The notes beneath the pieces are model-generated. The model was given only the letters and a program-made list of their open reading frames with translations. It did not search any database and had not been told where the DNA came from. Shown here one piece after another: positions 48,018-60,482 of a stretch of 64,000 nucleotides of DNA. The stretch is from Capitulum mitella (lineage: Eukaryota > Arthropoda > Thecostraca > Pollicipedomorpha > Pollicipedidae), in contig CP099841.1 in the NCBI GenBank assembly GCA_030062745.1, positions 29,763,398 through 29,827,397 on the forward strand, written 5' to 3'. Position numbers and translations under genes: made by a program. The stretch's first letter is position 1. Each line of letters opens with the position of its first letter.

Positions 48018-48448
48018 GAGTGGTGGCTGTCGGAGCAGGCGCCGCCCGCGCACGACTCGCTCGGCCGCGCCCGCCGCCCGCCGCTGCCAGCGCCGCGGCT
48101 CTCGCTGCACCGCGACCTGAACCAGAACTGCGGCGCCATGATGTCCGAGTCGGCCGACGACGTCACCGTCAAGGGCTTCGACAACCCCGTGTTCGAGGAT
48201 GACGCCAAGGCCGGCGGCGGCACGGCGCGGCTGAACGTGCCGCAGGCCACCAACGACGAGCTGGCCGCCAACCAGGCCGTCAACGGCTCCAAGAAGGACC
48301 ACGAGGCCGTCAACCTGGAGCTGGTCACGATGACGCCCGAGAAGAACGGCGGCGGCGCAGACATCAAGAGCAAGGACGCCACCATCGACGTGGCGTACCA
48401 CGACGACGGCGAGAACGGCCAGCACAACACGCATCGCAAGATGGTCAG
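48018..48448 (+). CDS. SEA-domain type II membrane protein, exon 1 of the visible part (cytoplasmic domain)
   Basis: The exon opens after a pyrimidine-rich CCGCCCCGACAG acceptor and ends at CAG|GTGAGT. The frame is open from a stop at 47910. From 48018 on, 39 of 40 codons before the first ATG (48138) end in G or C, as do about 97% after it. This suggests the ATG at 48138 is internal and translation begins in an unseen upstream exon, although its Kozak context (GCGCCATGA) would also allow a start there. Residues 12-21 from that ATG read KGFDNPVFED, an FxNPxF motif like the NPxY-type endocytosis/PTB-binding signals of receptor tails. The rest is hydrophilic and acidic without signal peptide or membrane helix. 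It is inferred to be the cytosolic tail. The exon ends two bases into a codon completed by exon 2. An acceptor at 47984 is an alternative start in the same phase. Confidence 0.8.
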
Positions 48449-49575
48449 GTGAGTGCCCCGGTCCCAGTCCCAGTCTCTGGGCTTTGTTGTACTGTCTCTG
48501 AGTGCAGGGGGCTCGGAGCTCTGAGGACACGCGTAATGATGCATTCATGCCCATTCCTGTACATAAAAGAAATTACATTAACATCACATCAGTCGGTCAA
48601 TTATTGCAAGTACAAAAGCCGCCTAATGAAAAGAAAAAGAACATAGCATAGCAGGTTTTAAGTCCGTAGCAGGTATTCTTCGGAAGCTCCTAAACGGCAC
48701 CAGAGACCACTAGATCTCACCAACATAGACCATCAACATCGCCAGAGGGTCTCTAAACCTCACCAAAGACCCTCTAAACATCACCTGAAGGGCCCAGAAA
48801 TGGGCCAGAGTGCCTTTTGGGGTCCGCCTTAGGGCCCTATGAGTATCATGTCACCCTCAACAATTTAAGTCCATTTGTAAACATTTGCCGAGGGCCTTGT
48901 ACATTCCATGGGGCCCTGAGCCGGCCCAGAGAGCCTCATAACTCATAAGAGGCCCCTGCACCTCGCAAGTAGAACATCCTTGAAATCGCCAGGAACTCAT
49001 CGCTAGGAAGTCTGTAGACATAGGTATCGTCGACGTACAGTATCTCAATAGGTCGGCCTTGTTCAGTCAGTTCTGAGCATTGTTCAGATTGCGCCATGTA
49101 ACTGGCTAATCAGCACAGGGCAAAAGTGCCGCGTTTGAGATGCAATGGGAAAAGGACAAATGCAACGTACGTTATGCCAAAGCAGCTTAAGGCCGATGTA
49201 AGTTTTTACGGCTGATGACTTTTCATTCTTCGATCAGCATATTTCAGAAGGAAAATAAAAAATGAGCTGACAGTATAATATCCGCGTTTTTTTTAGGGGG
49301 AGGCGAGCCTGCATTTTCCACACTTAAGGACGACATTAGAGCTGAAGATTCGCATTTGGGTGATTCAAACATTCTGCCGAACATTCGGAATCGGAGAATG
49401 TTCAAATCTTAATTTCAGGCCTCGAATGTTCTGCGAATACTCGGCTGACCGTTTTGTCATCCGAGTATTTGCCGAGTAATCAAATGCTAACCGGGCATTC
49501 GACTATTGGTATGTATTTTGCTGCCGAGCCTTAAAAAATATTCCAGAGAAAGTCGTGCATTGGTCAAGCGGAATA

Positions 49576-49896
49576 CTAATTCAGCCATTGTCTGGCGTTG
49601 TTTCGGCTTGTATACATCATGTCATGTGATGTACGAGAAGTATGGATAAGAGAGCAAGGCTGAAAGTAACGCTGAGATATGCTCTGCCCCTTCCCCCACT
49701 GTGAACTGATCTGGCCGTCATATTTCGCGACACGATGAGCAACCTCGAAAGTCATCTCACTTTTTATCAAACTGTTTATCGACTTTACCAGTTTAACGGA
49801 AAAAAATGAAAGTTTCAGAGGATTGCTGCCTTGCATGCAGAATCGCGTCTTGTATGTGAAGGAAGATTTGGTGAAGAGTTTTGCATCAGTTTTCAA
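49576..49896 (-). CDS. hypothetical 106-codon open frame inside intron 1
   Basis: A minus-strand frame in AT-leaning DNA, opposite to the host gene. The translation is protein-like, with KSEMTFEVAHRVAKYDGQIS as its most structured segment. That segment is faintly reminiscent of the helix after the BED finger in ZBED/hAT-related transposases, but there is no zinc finger or catalytic motif. A decayed transposase fragment is the likeliest explanation if it is real. A chance frame cannot be excluded. Confidence 0.2.
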   Translation of the reverse strand: MKTDAKLFTKSSFTYKTRFCMQGSNPLKLSFFSVKLVKSINSLIKSEMTFEVAHRVAKYDGQISSQWGKGQSISQRYFQPCSLIHTSRTSHDMMYTSRNNARQWLN

Positions 49897-49984
49897 AGAA
49901 AACGGAGATGCCAGCCCAGCTAATAACTAACGTACCGATGCCGGGGTAAAACAAAAGTTAATTCTATAAATACATACTTAGGTA

Positions 49985-50250
49985 CTATTGCGTATTCGCA
50001 TTTTGCGTTTACGTGCTTAAGGCATACGCACTTATTCACATACGTACCTTTGCGATGCGAACATTTGCGCCTACGTACATTTGTGCATACGTATATTAGC
50101 CATACGTACATTTGCCATGGTAAATTCGTGCTCGCGTACATTTGGCATACGTGTACGTTGCGCTCACCTACATTTGCGCTTCCAAACGTTTGCGTACGCA
50201 CATTTGCTTAAGAGCATTATCCATTCCTTAAATCTACCTTACGTACATTG
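49985..50250. repeat. degenerate CGTACATTTGC tandem repeat
   Basis: The words ATACGTACATTTGC, CTACGTACATTTG, GCGTACATTTGGCAT and CTACATTTGCGC recur every 16-22 bp for about 260 bp. The unit is partly self-complementary through ACGT and GTAC. It is an old, eroded minisatellite lying in intron 1. Confidence 0.7.
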
Positions 50251-50909
50251 GTCCGGCTACCCTATAAGTGACCTCGAAACGTTTTTCGTTAATGGGTTCT
50301 TGTTTCATTCATTTCCAAGGGTGTTGCTTCATCATCAGACCAATATCAACATCGTAAATTCTGAAAAAAAAAACGCTTTAAGGAAAACCCAATTTCACTG
50401 TAACTGCCAGGTTTCCATACGTTATGCCGTAACCTAGTTCTTGGCTTAGCATCTCGTGGCTTCACGCCCGCGAGTTATTACTCTCCGTAGTGTTTCGTGC
50501 AGCTGAAGTCTCTCCCCATGCGTTCACCTGTTACCAGGAGGCTGTACCACCCGCAGGCCAGAGCTGAGACGGGCTCACAAAAACCCTCGCACCAGCTGAT
50601 CTACAGTGTGCCCGTGACAGGACAGTGTCGGCCTGAAAAGCACTATATGGAGCGGACCGGGCGTTTTTGTGGGCTGCCCTGGGCCCTTCCGCTATGCAGA
50701 TGTGGTATTGCGCCGGCCATGGGTGCTCGAGGCCGACTGTTTTTGCCTGGGCTCGCGGCCACCCTTCTGAAGGCCTGTTGAGGTTCCGACGGCGGCCTGT
50801 CGGCAGGCGGTGGGGAGCTGGCCTGTGGCGAGCCTGTTCTCAGTCACGCAGAAGGCAGCCTGTGCTTCGCTCTACGGGGTCATATTGCACGGGAAAATCT
50901 AGCGTGACG

Positions 50910-52480
50910 TAATGTCCAATGGAAAAGTATCGAAAGGAAATAAATCCAGCGTAAAATACCTAACAGTACAAATACTGACGGGGATTAAAAAGCTAAGCGA
51001 AAAATGGTTAGTGGACCATGGATGGGGATCAAACTAGAATAGTTATCGAAAAGTAAACACGTCACGGAATAAAATATCGAAAGGCAAAACATGAAGCGTA
51101 CAATACTGAATTCAAAATTTCGAATTGTATGAAGATCGACAAGGTATGCACAAAAGAGATAAGATATTCCATTGCAGAGTATCATGAAGGAATTGCAATG
51201 GAGTAATTATGGAATCTGGAAAAGATATATAACAGAATTTCACGTTGGCCGCACGAGAAGTGACTCTTCCCGGAAGTTGTCCAGGCATCCTGGCAGAAAC
51301 GCACACAATGTTTTACGAGAACTGACATGAAATGCCCCAAATGTCTGTTAGTTTAGATAAAACATCTGAGTTCCCTGGATTTGAACTGAATTTTCCCGGC
51401 TGTAGTCTTTTTTGAGGAGGTAGGTATGGTATCCGTGACAGGTATGGGTCAGAGTGATTAGCAAAATTCAAATTATGCCAGATATATTGCAAACCTTTCG
51501 ACAGTTATGCTGACATAGTTTGAATTTTACCTACTACCTTGATTCAGGAGGTATGTTGCGGAATTTGACCCCGTATCAAAATCATGGTTGCCAGACATGA
51601 TGGCGCCGTGGCCTTTATGTATGTGTTTATATAGAATTTTATGTTTATGTATTTTATGTCATGTGGCTAATGTGGCTAATAGTGGCCGTGGCATTGATGG
51701 TGACCTTTTACGCCCCTGAATGTTGGTTTCAAGTTCGGGTTGTCAATGCTGACTACTCCCTTCTTCCCTGGTGGTCTTTTATGATATGTTGTGACGGTTG
51801 TTGGCTGTTAGTTGTAACTGTAAACGCTGCTAGCAGGGCTGTTCCCCGTACTAGCGACAGAGACGACATATCTAGTCCATATGTTCGTTCTTTTATCATG
51901 GCCTTCTCTCATGACTGCATCTACCAACAATCCTCAGAGCTCGTCTCCAATGGGCCTCCAGGGATGAAGGAACGGAACAACTTTGAACAACTAGTGTTTT
52001 AACCTCGCCTACAGCATTAAAGGCCCGGATTATTGACCATTTCACCATCAAGTTCCAATTTCGATATATTTACGCTTTGAGATATTTTTATATACTTTTA
52101 CATACTCTCTCAGCCCGGAAAGTTAGCCATTTTGACAACGGTCCCCGTGCGATGCCCATTGATCCCCTTTGGGGTATTATGCCACTGGACATTTTAACCT
52201 TTCAGTATTTACCCCAGTTGGCGTTTTTCCTGTTTCATAATTTGCGTATGTGATTTCTCCATTCGATATTTTGTTCCAGAATATTTTCTGGCTCTGTAAT
52301 TATTCTATTCTGTATTCGTCCATGTTTGACATTTTGTACTTAGATACTTTTCTCTCTTGACATACATTCCAGTAAATATTTATTTTCACCGGCATCTGGT
52401 GTCCGATGTTTTGCTGTCAGCATTTTTCCATCATATATTCCACTGTTCGGCATTGTGTCCAGCAACAGTTGGGCCCGCCG
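50910..52480. mobile_element. possible foldback element: inverted arrays of a degenerate CGATATTTTGT-like repeat
   Basis: At 50910-51200 the words TATCGAAAGG, AAATATCGAAAGGCAAAAC and ACAATACTG repeat at about 18-25 bp spacing. At 52055-52480 the complementary words (TTCGATATTTTGTTCCAG, GACATTTTGTAC, GATACTTTTC) repeat in the opposite orientation. The two arrays flank about 850 bp of ordinary sequence without a transposase. Inverted arms built from short tandem repeats are the layout of foldback transposons. Divergence is high, so the pairing needs computation. Confidence 0.4.
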
Positions 52481-55400
52481 ACTAAACGTGCCTCGGACGA
52501 GCGCGAAGGTGTACCGTTGCTGCGCGCGACCCGTGGCCCGGCCGCTGCACTACAAACGATCGGGTCAGCACGGCGCAGCGCGGCCTGTCAGAGGCCACGA
52601 CAGCCATGGTGTTTACGCTCGTCGCTTATCACGGCCGGAGACGCCGCCGGTGTAGAGTTCATAGCGCCGGCTGAGCGCAAACAGGCCCGCCCGGCCGCCA
52701 GCAGCGGCCGGGGGGTAGCGTGCCACGTCGACCGGTCCTGTCGCCCGAGCCGTCTGCGGCGCAGATCTGCAGCTGTCTGCTGCACGTCGCCCGGCTTGTT
52801 TTGGCCGACCAAAGGCCTTGCAGGTAGCCCCACAAGGGGAGCCGGTGCGCCACCGGAGGGTGGCCCGAGCACGCCACGGCACGGCGCTGGTGGCCGGGGC
52901 GCCGGCGCCGTCCCTTTCGCACCTAGGAATGGACTTGGCTTCTTTGGGAGCTAGTGGGGGGGGAGGCTGGGGTATGGAGTCTGTTACAGAGGGGAGACCG
53001 ACGCGTCGATTGAACTGCAGTCGACCGGCTCCTGGTCCGATATCGGGGTGGCCTTCTGCCCACTATCGAGCGGCCGGAACGGAAAAAAACCAAGCCGTCC
53101 AACAGGAAAGATCGGCGCGCCGGCAACGTCAACTTTGCCAATCAGTTTCACTTCAAGGAGCCGCGACGAGACCATTTTACTGCTGGGATCTTGAGGAAAA
53201 TTGATTGACAGAGACCGTTAACGCAACACGCCGATGCCAACAAAGCGATGTTTTATGGCAGTATTTTCAGTTCTTTTCATCAAGTGTGGTCGACTACTGT
53301 AATTGTGAGTCTACCTACAACAACTTGGTCATCAAAAATTCATGGTTGAGCTTTGTCTGGTTTTGATTTTGGAAGTCTGGCAATTGATTCATTCGTTTTT
53401 TGTCTCGGCCTCACCTTCACCTCAACAAAAAAGGAAACATTTTTGAAGTACTGAACCTCAGCGCACTTCTTGAGCATGGTCTTGCCTTCAGCCACGTCGT
53501 TCTTTACTCGAATTCATAATGTCTTGTAACATAAATGCCATTGGGCGAATATACGACACTTTCTGCAGACTTGGCAAATAGCTGAATAAAATCCGGTCCT
53601 TCCTAGACCAGAGCCCAAAGTCCGATTTTTCGTATCAGAAAGCGCAAAACTCGCGGTTGTGGAAAGGGACGGAACTCTGCCAAAGTCTGCGGAAATGCGA
53701 ACGCGATTTCAAACCAATGTTTCCCAGGCATCACCGTATGCGCCTGATTAATTTCTTCGTTAAGATGATGCACGCGCATCCCTGTGCATGCCCAAACTAT
53801 GCACCGTCAGTCCGTGAACTGGAGGTCACGATACCGATACGCTGCAGGCGTCAGGAAGCTCGGCGGTGATCGAACGTCACGGATGATTCAGGCCGTTTTT
53901 AACGGTAACCTCGCCCGCGCGCTCTGCGCCAGTCAGCTACGCCCGGCGAGGAAAGAGCTCCGAGGTCAGATGGTATCAATGACAAGAAGCGTCTTTAATC
54001 AGGTGACGGCGCCGATGTGCCCTTGACCTGACCGAGGTCCCGGCCGGCGGCGGCTGCAGGCTCAAGGCGGTCGGCCGCCGGCCGCCGGCTGTCAGCTCTC
54101 CGCCTGCCATCTAGCGGCGGCTGGTGAAAGCGTCTCGGGACGACGGAGGAAAACTGACGTCTGAGCGTGGCCGGCCGGCACCGGCCCGACCGTTTCCCTT
54201 TCACTGATTCCGCGCACGAGGAAGGGCAGCCGAAACCGAGAGTGAGACGGCCTTCGGCTGAGTCCGCGCCGGGCCGAGCCCCTGGCTGACCCTCGTTCTC
54301 GGCCAGTACGCAGCCGGGGCAAGGACTGGGGGAGCCGCGTCTTCCCCACGTTCTAGAGGGCTTGTTGAGACGTCCAAAGATTCTCGAAGCAGGGCGATGC
54401 TCACGCGCGATGGAACCCTTTTTCGTTCATTATGAGGCTTTTATGTCTCGCGACCCTTGCCGGACGGAATTCTGGCGACGCCTCTGTTCTCAGTTCCGCT
54501 CGCACGCAAAGCAGGCATTTGGCCGTCGTTCTGACAGAGCCCTGGGCAGCCACGTGGCCTGGACCGGCCGCACTCGCCAGCCACGGGCCTGCCCAGTTTG
54601 AAAAGTCATCCATTCTGATTGGCTGCGTGCCGTGAGAGCTCGTTCACAAGCCTTAATGGCCACGTAACGCCGGGTACGTGACTACAGCCCCGAGCCCGGC
54701 AACACCAGACTCGGGCATGCGCCTTGACCTTGAGAATCTTCTCTGCCGGCGTCATTTCAGGACTGGCCTGTTCCACCTCGCAGCAGAGCACAATCCGGGC
54801 AGGGATTTGACTTTGAGATCAGCCTGCACTCGTGAGCGGGCGCCGCGGCGCCGATCGTCATACACTCGATAAGCATGCATTTGCATCGTTCCATAAATTG
54901 GCCGCCACCGCTGGAGGACACGTGGCGCGGAGCTCATGAGCGCCCGGCCGCCCGGTAACCATCAGATGGTCGGGCTGCCGGGCGGGCTGCGGCAGGCCCT
55001 GCCGCCGCCAGCGCAGCGCCACCAGATCGATCGGCCGGCCCGCCTCGCCGCCGGCGGGGCAGGCACCAGGGGCACGCCGCGCGCCCGGCTGGCACTGGAT
55101 GGTCCGCAGTTTTGCGCCGGCGCGAAAAATCGCCATGATCCGGCAGTGTACTCGTGTAACCGGTTTTCGGGCGCCGGACAAAGGTTGGGCGGCTGCGCTG
55201 CGGGCTGCGGCGGCAGGAGCGCTGGCCGCGGGCTGGCGGAGGTCACGCGGGGCGACTCCGGGCCGGCCCGAGGCCCTCCGCGAGCTGCCGGCTGTCCGTG
55301 TTAGGTCGGCGCCTCCAGCAGAGGACCGGACCAACTGGAGCACGGCGCCGGGTGGAGCGCAGGGAACACCGAGCCTGGCCGAGACCAGAGGCGAAAAATT

Positions 55401-56017
55401 CAGCGTGAAAAGAAGAGCCAATGAAGAATCACAAGATACGCTGATATCAAACTCGGAGGAGAGTGTAACCAATCCTGGAAGACAGCATAAAGCTCACTGC
55501 GTCAACATGACATCCACTTACGATCATTGTTCTTGATTTAAAGAGCGACTGAAACTGGCATCGCTGACGCTCGCGACAGAGGCAACATTTTCGTCTCAGG
55601 CGCAGTCTGTTTCCCTCAGCTCATGTTCAGCCACTAGCCAGCTACCTTGTTGTACACGCAGTCTTAATCCTCAGCGCACGGTCCGGAGCTGGCACCATGC
55701 TTCGCTGTGTCATACCAGGTAGATCTGGTGGATTCCACGGGCGAGGCATACCGCACCGACGGACGGGTTTTCTCGCGATTTTCACTATCCCGGGGCTCAA
55801 GACGCTCTCCTTATGTCCGCCTGCATCGCTAAAGGCTGTATATGGCGCAGAACGGCATGCTTTCAGACGTGGTGGTTGCACCGTGAGGTAGGCGCACAGT
55901 GATCATGCATTTTCGTAGACCTTGGTGACTAACGGCAGACGCCTATCGGCCCCCGGTGAAAGTTCGACCGCGCATTTCAAACTGAGATAGCCAAGTTGTG
56001 ACCCTTACTGTCAAAAG

Positions 56018-56112
56018 TCAGACTGTTATATAACACTGCATGTTACATAACACTGTATTTAACATTGTGTATGTATTCTAACATGTTATGTAACCCTGTA
56101 TATCATATAGCA
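56018..56112. repeat. degenerate TGTTATATAACACTG repeat
   Basis: Copies TGTTATATAACACTGCA, TGTTACATAACACTGTA, a TTAACATTGTGTATG variant and TGTTATGTAACCCTGTA lie 16-25 bp apart. Each contains a near-palindrome GTTANNTAAC. It is a small eroded tandem array in intron 1. Confidence 0.7.
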
Positions 56113-57819
56113 CCATCTCAGAACGCTGCGTTTGCGAAGTTTCAGAGTGATTTTTCGCGGTTTTCCTGTGCGTGTGGTTTGGCTAAGTCGTGCTATTTAC
56201 GACTGCTGTGCGACGTCACAGGCATGCGCAGGCCCATATTGAGTTGACCGGCGGATGACTGTGGAATAAAGTTTCCATTTAACTGTATGTTCTGACGTCA
56301 CGGGACATTTTTCAGAAAATTGAGGGCTGAAAATGTTATCGGCGTCACTGCATTTCAAACCAGCAAAGAATATTTGTGAAAAACTGACCAAGGCAGGACA
56401 TTTCTTTTAACTGGCAAAGAATCGGCCTTTCGGCGACCTCAGTCGAACACCTGCGTTTAAACCGCCATTTGCAATGCTGACGCAGCTCTCATGCAGAGCA
56501 GAACCAATTTCTGGAACCACCTCGTCCACCCGTGACCGTTTATTTCCAAGTCAAGTGGCGATATCCGTCCCGTGACATCTCGTTGGGCCGCGCCAAGGCC
56601 AGCGCGATGTCGGGCCCGTCTCGGCTGACCTCATTGACGTCACGCCCCAAAGCGCGGCGCCACCGTGTGCTCAGCTGACCACGTCAGGTGACTGTTCGCC
56701 AGCTGAGCGAGCGGTGACGTCAGGAACCGGTCCGGCGGCCCTGGAGCCGGCTGGGGAAACCAAGAGCGGCGGCCGCGGCGGCCGGCCAGGACTGGCCGCC
56801 GCGCGGCTCCGCTGGCCGGCTGGTCTCGGAGAAAGCGATCGACGTCCGAGACGCGCCGTCCGAGAGCACGCGCCGATCGACAGAGACGCTCCAGATTAAA
56901 CAGCCGTCAAACTGTGCCGGCCGATCGGCGATCCTGCGGGCACGGTCGGCGGCACCGGGGAGCAGGCTGGCGCACAGCGCAGCCGCCGGTGCAGCCGCGA
57001 GTGAAAAAAATCGCTCAGTTGCCAGGAGCACTGTTTCAGGTTATGTTGGAGATACCTAGGGTAGAATCAAGTTGTTCTGGCCAGTGTCGTCTGGTGGATT
57101 TTAGAGCACGTTTCCTAACAGTTAAGCTATCGCAGTGAACAGGCGACCTCACATCAAACAGCCTCATACCATTGCAGTGATGGAAATGACCATACTTCTG
57201 ATCGCAGCAAGAGCAATACGCCCTGAGCACGCTAGGAGGCTTTCGTTGAATCACGAGTCCGTGCAACCACGAATCGGGCACGAACCATATCAGCATGTGA
57301 CCTGGCACAGCTGACATGCCCTTCGGGCTGCATCACGGGCCCGGATTTCACAGCGAGCCCGAGACACTCGCCAGCCCAGCGGCTCCGAAGCCTTCACGCT
57401 TGAACAGGTCGGAGCTGCCCCCGACTCGGTCTCACTTCCGGTCATCAGCTGGTTTCCGGCGCCCGAGGGGACGGCTCGTGCCGGCGCGGCGTGCGGCCTT
57501 GGCGCCACCCAACGGCCGACTGGCGTCCTGGGCAGAGAAAGGGCCGGGGGAGGGCCAGGGAGGGGGGGGGAGGGGCTGGTGTCGGTCTGTACCGGGCACG
57601 CCGTCTACCGTCAGCGAGAGCACAGAATTCGCGGCCGATGGCTCACCAACCGGCCAACGAATGAGCTGCTCCCAGCAACAGCTCGGTGTTAGGGCCAGAG
57701 CTATGATCTGATGATAATGATGCTGGGTATGTGTGGTGGTTTACCTGTTGGTTTCCAATTAACTCTCCTGGATCCTGTTTATTCTACGCTCGTTTGTTCC
57801 TATTCCTCTCGCCCCATTG

Positions 57820-57908
57820 GGAGCGAGAGAGGGTGAGAGATGAGGAGAGGGAGAGGGAGGAGCGAAAGGGAGAGAGAAAAGAGAGAAGGAAAGAGAGAGA
57901 AAGAGAAG
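57820..57908 (+). repeat. GA-rich purine tract
   Basis: About 89 bp of almost pure purine (GAGAGG, GGGAGA, AAAGAGAGA) on the plus strand in intron 1. It is a potential triplex-forming, slippage-prone tract. Confidence 0.85.
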
Positions 57909-58547
57909 CTGTCCGTGTCCCATGACGCCACACCACTACAGTCATGGCGCTTCGTCTCAGGGAACGTGGTCGGATATTTTATTCACTTACATTGGAATAC
58001 GTCGCTGGTTCACAAAATGACAATGGCCAGGTTCGTTAACCTGACATTCGTTTGATTTGGGACATGTTAACGAGACACGATTCCACCCGCCGGCATTTTG
58101 TTGATTTGTATGGTTTGTAAAGAATTCAGAGGAGTGCTTTTGATTTCCACGACAGCTGCTGCTGATCGCGGCCATCTCCGGTTGTTTCTCACCGTGGAAA
58201 TAGACAACTGAAATGATGGTGTTGTGAGCCCCGGAGCTCAAGAAAAAAGGTGGTTTGCATTTTTTTTTGTGTGTTTACTGTAAGAAAGATATCAGAAACT
58301 AGTTTGTGGCGGACTTCATCACCTCCAAGCAGGCTTCCAATGTACGCCGGCCATAGCCCGCGTCGTCCTGCGCTTTGGCCGACTGGACGCGGTGCTCGGA
58401 TGACGGCGTGGCGGCCGCCGGGGGCCGGCCACAGCAGGCTCGGTCCGGCAGAGAGGCGGGGAAGTCTTGTGACCCGCCAACCATGCCCGACCGGCAGCCG
58501 GATCTGGCGGATTAACGAGACGTCAGCGAGACTGCGGCCGGGCCTCA

Positions 58548-59665
58548 GCACGGCTGTACAGAGCCGGGCCGGGGTCTGAGCACGGCTGTACAGGGCCGGG
58601 CCGAGGCCTCAGCACGGCTGTACAGAGCCGGGCCGGGGTCTGAGCACGGCTGTACAGGGCCGGGCCGAGGCCTCAGCACGGCTGTACAGAGCTGAGCCGG
58701 GAGTGAGCACGGCTGTACAGAGCTGAGCCGGGACTGAGCACGGCTGTACAGAGCTGGGCCGGGGTCTGAGCACGGCTGTACAGAGCTGGGCCGGGGCCTG
58801 AGCACGGCTGTACAGAGCTGAGCCGGGAGTGAGCACGGCTGTACAGAGCTGGGCCGGGGTCTGAGCACGGCTGTACAGAGCTGGGCCGGGGCCTGAGCAC
58901 GGCTGTACAGAGCTGGGCCGGGGTCTGAGCACGGCTGTACAGAGCTGGGCCGGGGCCTGAGCACGGCTGTACAGAGCTGAGCCGGGAGTGAGCACGGCTG
59001 TACAGAGCTGGGCCGGGGTCTGAGCACGGCTGTACAGAGCTGGGCCGGGGTCTGAGCACGGCTGTACAGAGCTGGGCCGGGGCCTGAGCACGGCTGTACA
59101 GAGCTGGGCCGGGGTCTGAGCACGGCTGTACAGAGCTGGGCCGGGGTCTGAGCACGGCTGTACAGAGCTGAGCCGGGAGTGAGCACGGCTGTACAGAGCT
59201 GAGCCGGGACTGAGCACGGCTGTACAGAGCTGGGCCGGGGTCTGAGCACGGCTGTACAGAGCTGGGCCGGGGCCTGAGCACGGCTGTACAGAGCTGAGCC
59301 GGGAGTGAGCACGGCTGTACAGAGCTGGGCCGGGGTCTGAGCACGGCTGTACAGAGCTGGGCCGGGGCCTGAGCACGGCTGTACAGAGCTGGGCCGGGGC
59401 CTGAGCACGGCTGTACAGAGCTGAGCCGGGAGTGAGCACGGCTTGCCTGAGCACGGCTGTACAGAGCTGAGCCGGGGTCTGAGCACGGCTGTACAGAGCT
59501 GAGCCGGGACTGAGCACGGCTGTACAGAGCTGGGCCGGGGCCTGAGCACGGCTGTACAGAGCTGGGCCGGGGCCTGAGCACGGCTGTACAGAGCTGGGCC
59601 GGGGCCTGAGCACGGCTGTACAGAGCTGAGCCGGGACTGAGCACGGCTGGCCTGAGCACGCCTGC
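58548..59665. repeat. 31/32-bp minisatellite, about 35 copies
   Basis: The unit runs from TGAGCACGGCTGTACAGAGC to a TGGGCCGGGG-type end. A 32-bp form (GGGCCGGGG end) and a 31-bp form (GAGCCGGGA end) are interleaved; measured starts at 58579 and 58611 give 32, and 58706 and 58737 give 31. Variants with GGGCCGGGCCGAGG occur at the left edge and short units at 59440 and 59650. Every unit carries TGTACA. On the minus strand the unit has no stop in any phase. Three overlapping frames of 422, 359 and 328 codons therefore result, with cyclically permuted translations of the same ~32-residue repeat. It lies inside intron 1. Confidence 0.95.
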
Positions 59666-59887
59666 GGTGACAGGCTGTTCGGAGCCACCGATGGGGAAAG
59701 TCAGCTACAAAGAGATCTTTAGGTCTTGGGTTGCACAATAAACAGCAAACAATATCCAGATACAAGACAACAAACAAGACGCAATGTCCAGGATTTTGAT
59801 AACGGAGGCTCAAAAGGCGGAAAATTGTTTCGAAAGATACACATGATTTGAAATATTAAACTTAGTCCATATTAACATAAGGAAAAC

Positions 59888-59960
59888 AGTTACGCTATGG
59901 TTGGGCCCCTCTTACCCATGGTTACGCTATGGTTCGTCCCCCCCGTCTTCCCATGGCTCT
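59888..59960 (+). repeat. short direct duplication GTTACGCTATGGTT
   Basis: GTTACGCTATGGTT occurs at about 59890 and again about 30 bp downstream. CCCATGG words follow each copy. It is a small local duplication in intron 1. Confidence 0.6.
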
Positions 59961-60460
59961 GGCTCTCGGCTATACGACGATGGGCAATGAATGCAGTCGG
60001 TGACGTAAAGTGTGACGTGAGCGCCGAAACAACATGCATATCCTCCGAGCACAGGCAATGGCTGGCAGACTCATTTCCCGTAGTTTACAGCCAGGTTTAC
60101 AGCTGCTCGGAACGGTAACAATCGTAACCATCAGCGTGGCTAATGGGCATGGGCCGCAGATGCGGATAAATAGCTAGAACTCCAGGAATAGAAAGCGTGA
60201 AACAGTATTGGGCCTGTCGGTAGCCAGCTTGCTCGTTTTCTATGTGAACACGTGAATGGAAAGAGCAATGTCAGGGCCTGCCAATGTTTGTATCTGCACA
60301 GCATCCCTAACTTGGACGTGTGATTCGTGCTGAACACCAGTTTTGCTGCCGAGGTTCATTTAACGGCGACAAACATGTAACCCCTTATCAACACGGATGT
60401 CCGTGCCGTGAACACGAGAGGCAAGAGAATGCACAGCAAGTCCTTGTGATAACCTAGAGA

Positions 60461-60482
60461 AGAGAGAGAGAGAGAGAGAGAG
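60461..60482 (+). repeat. (AG)11 microsatellite
   Basis: A perfect AG run of 22 bases in intron 1, about 670 bp before exon 2. Confidence 0.9.

Noticed and set aside
58545..59813. Minus-strand frame of 422 codons with a repetitive translation
   Set aside because: It exists only because the minisatellite unit lacks stops. The other two frames are equally open and no start, splice or domain evidence favours any of them.
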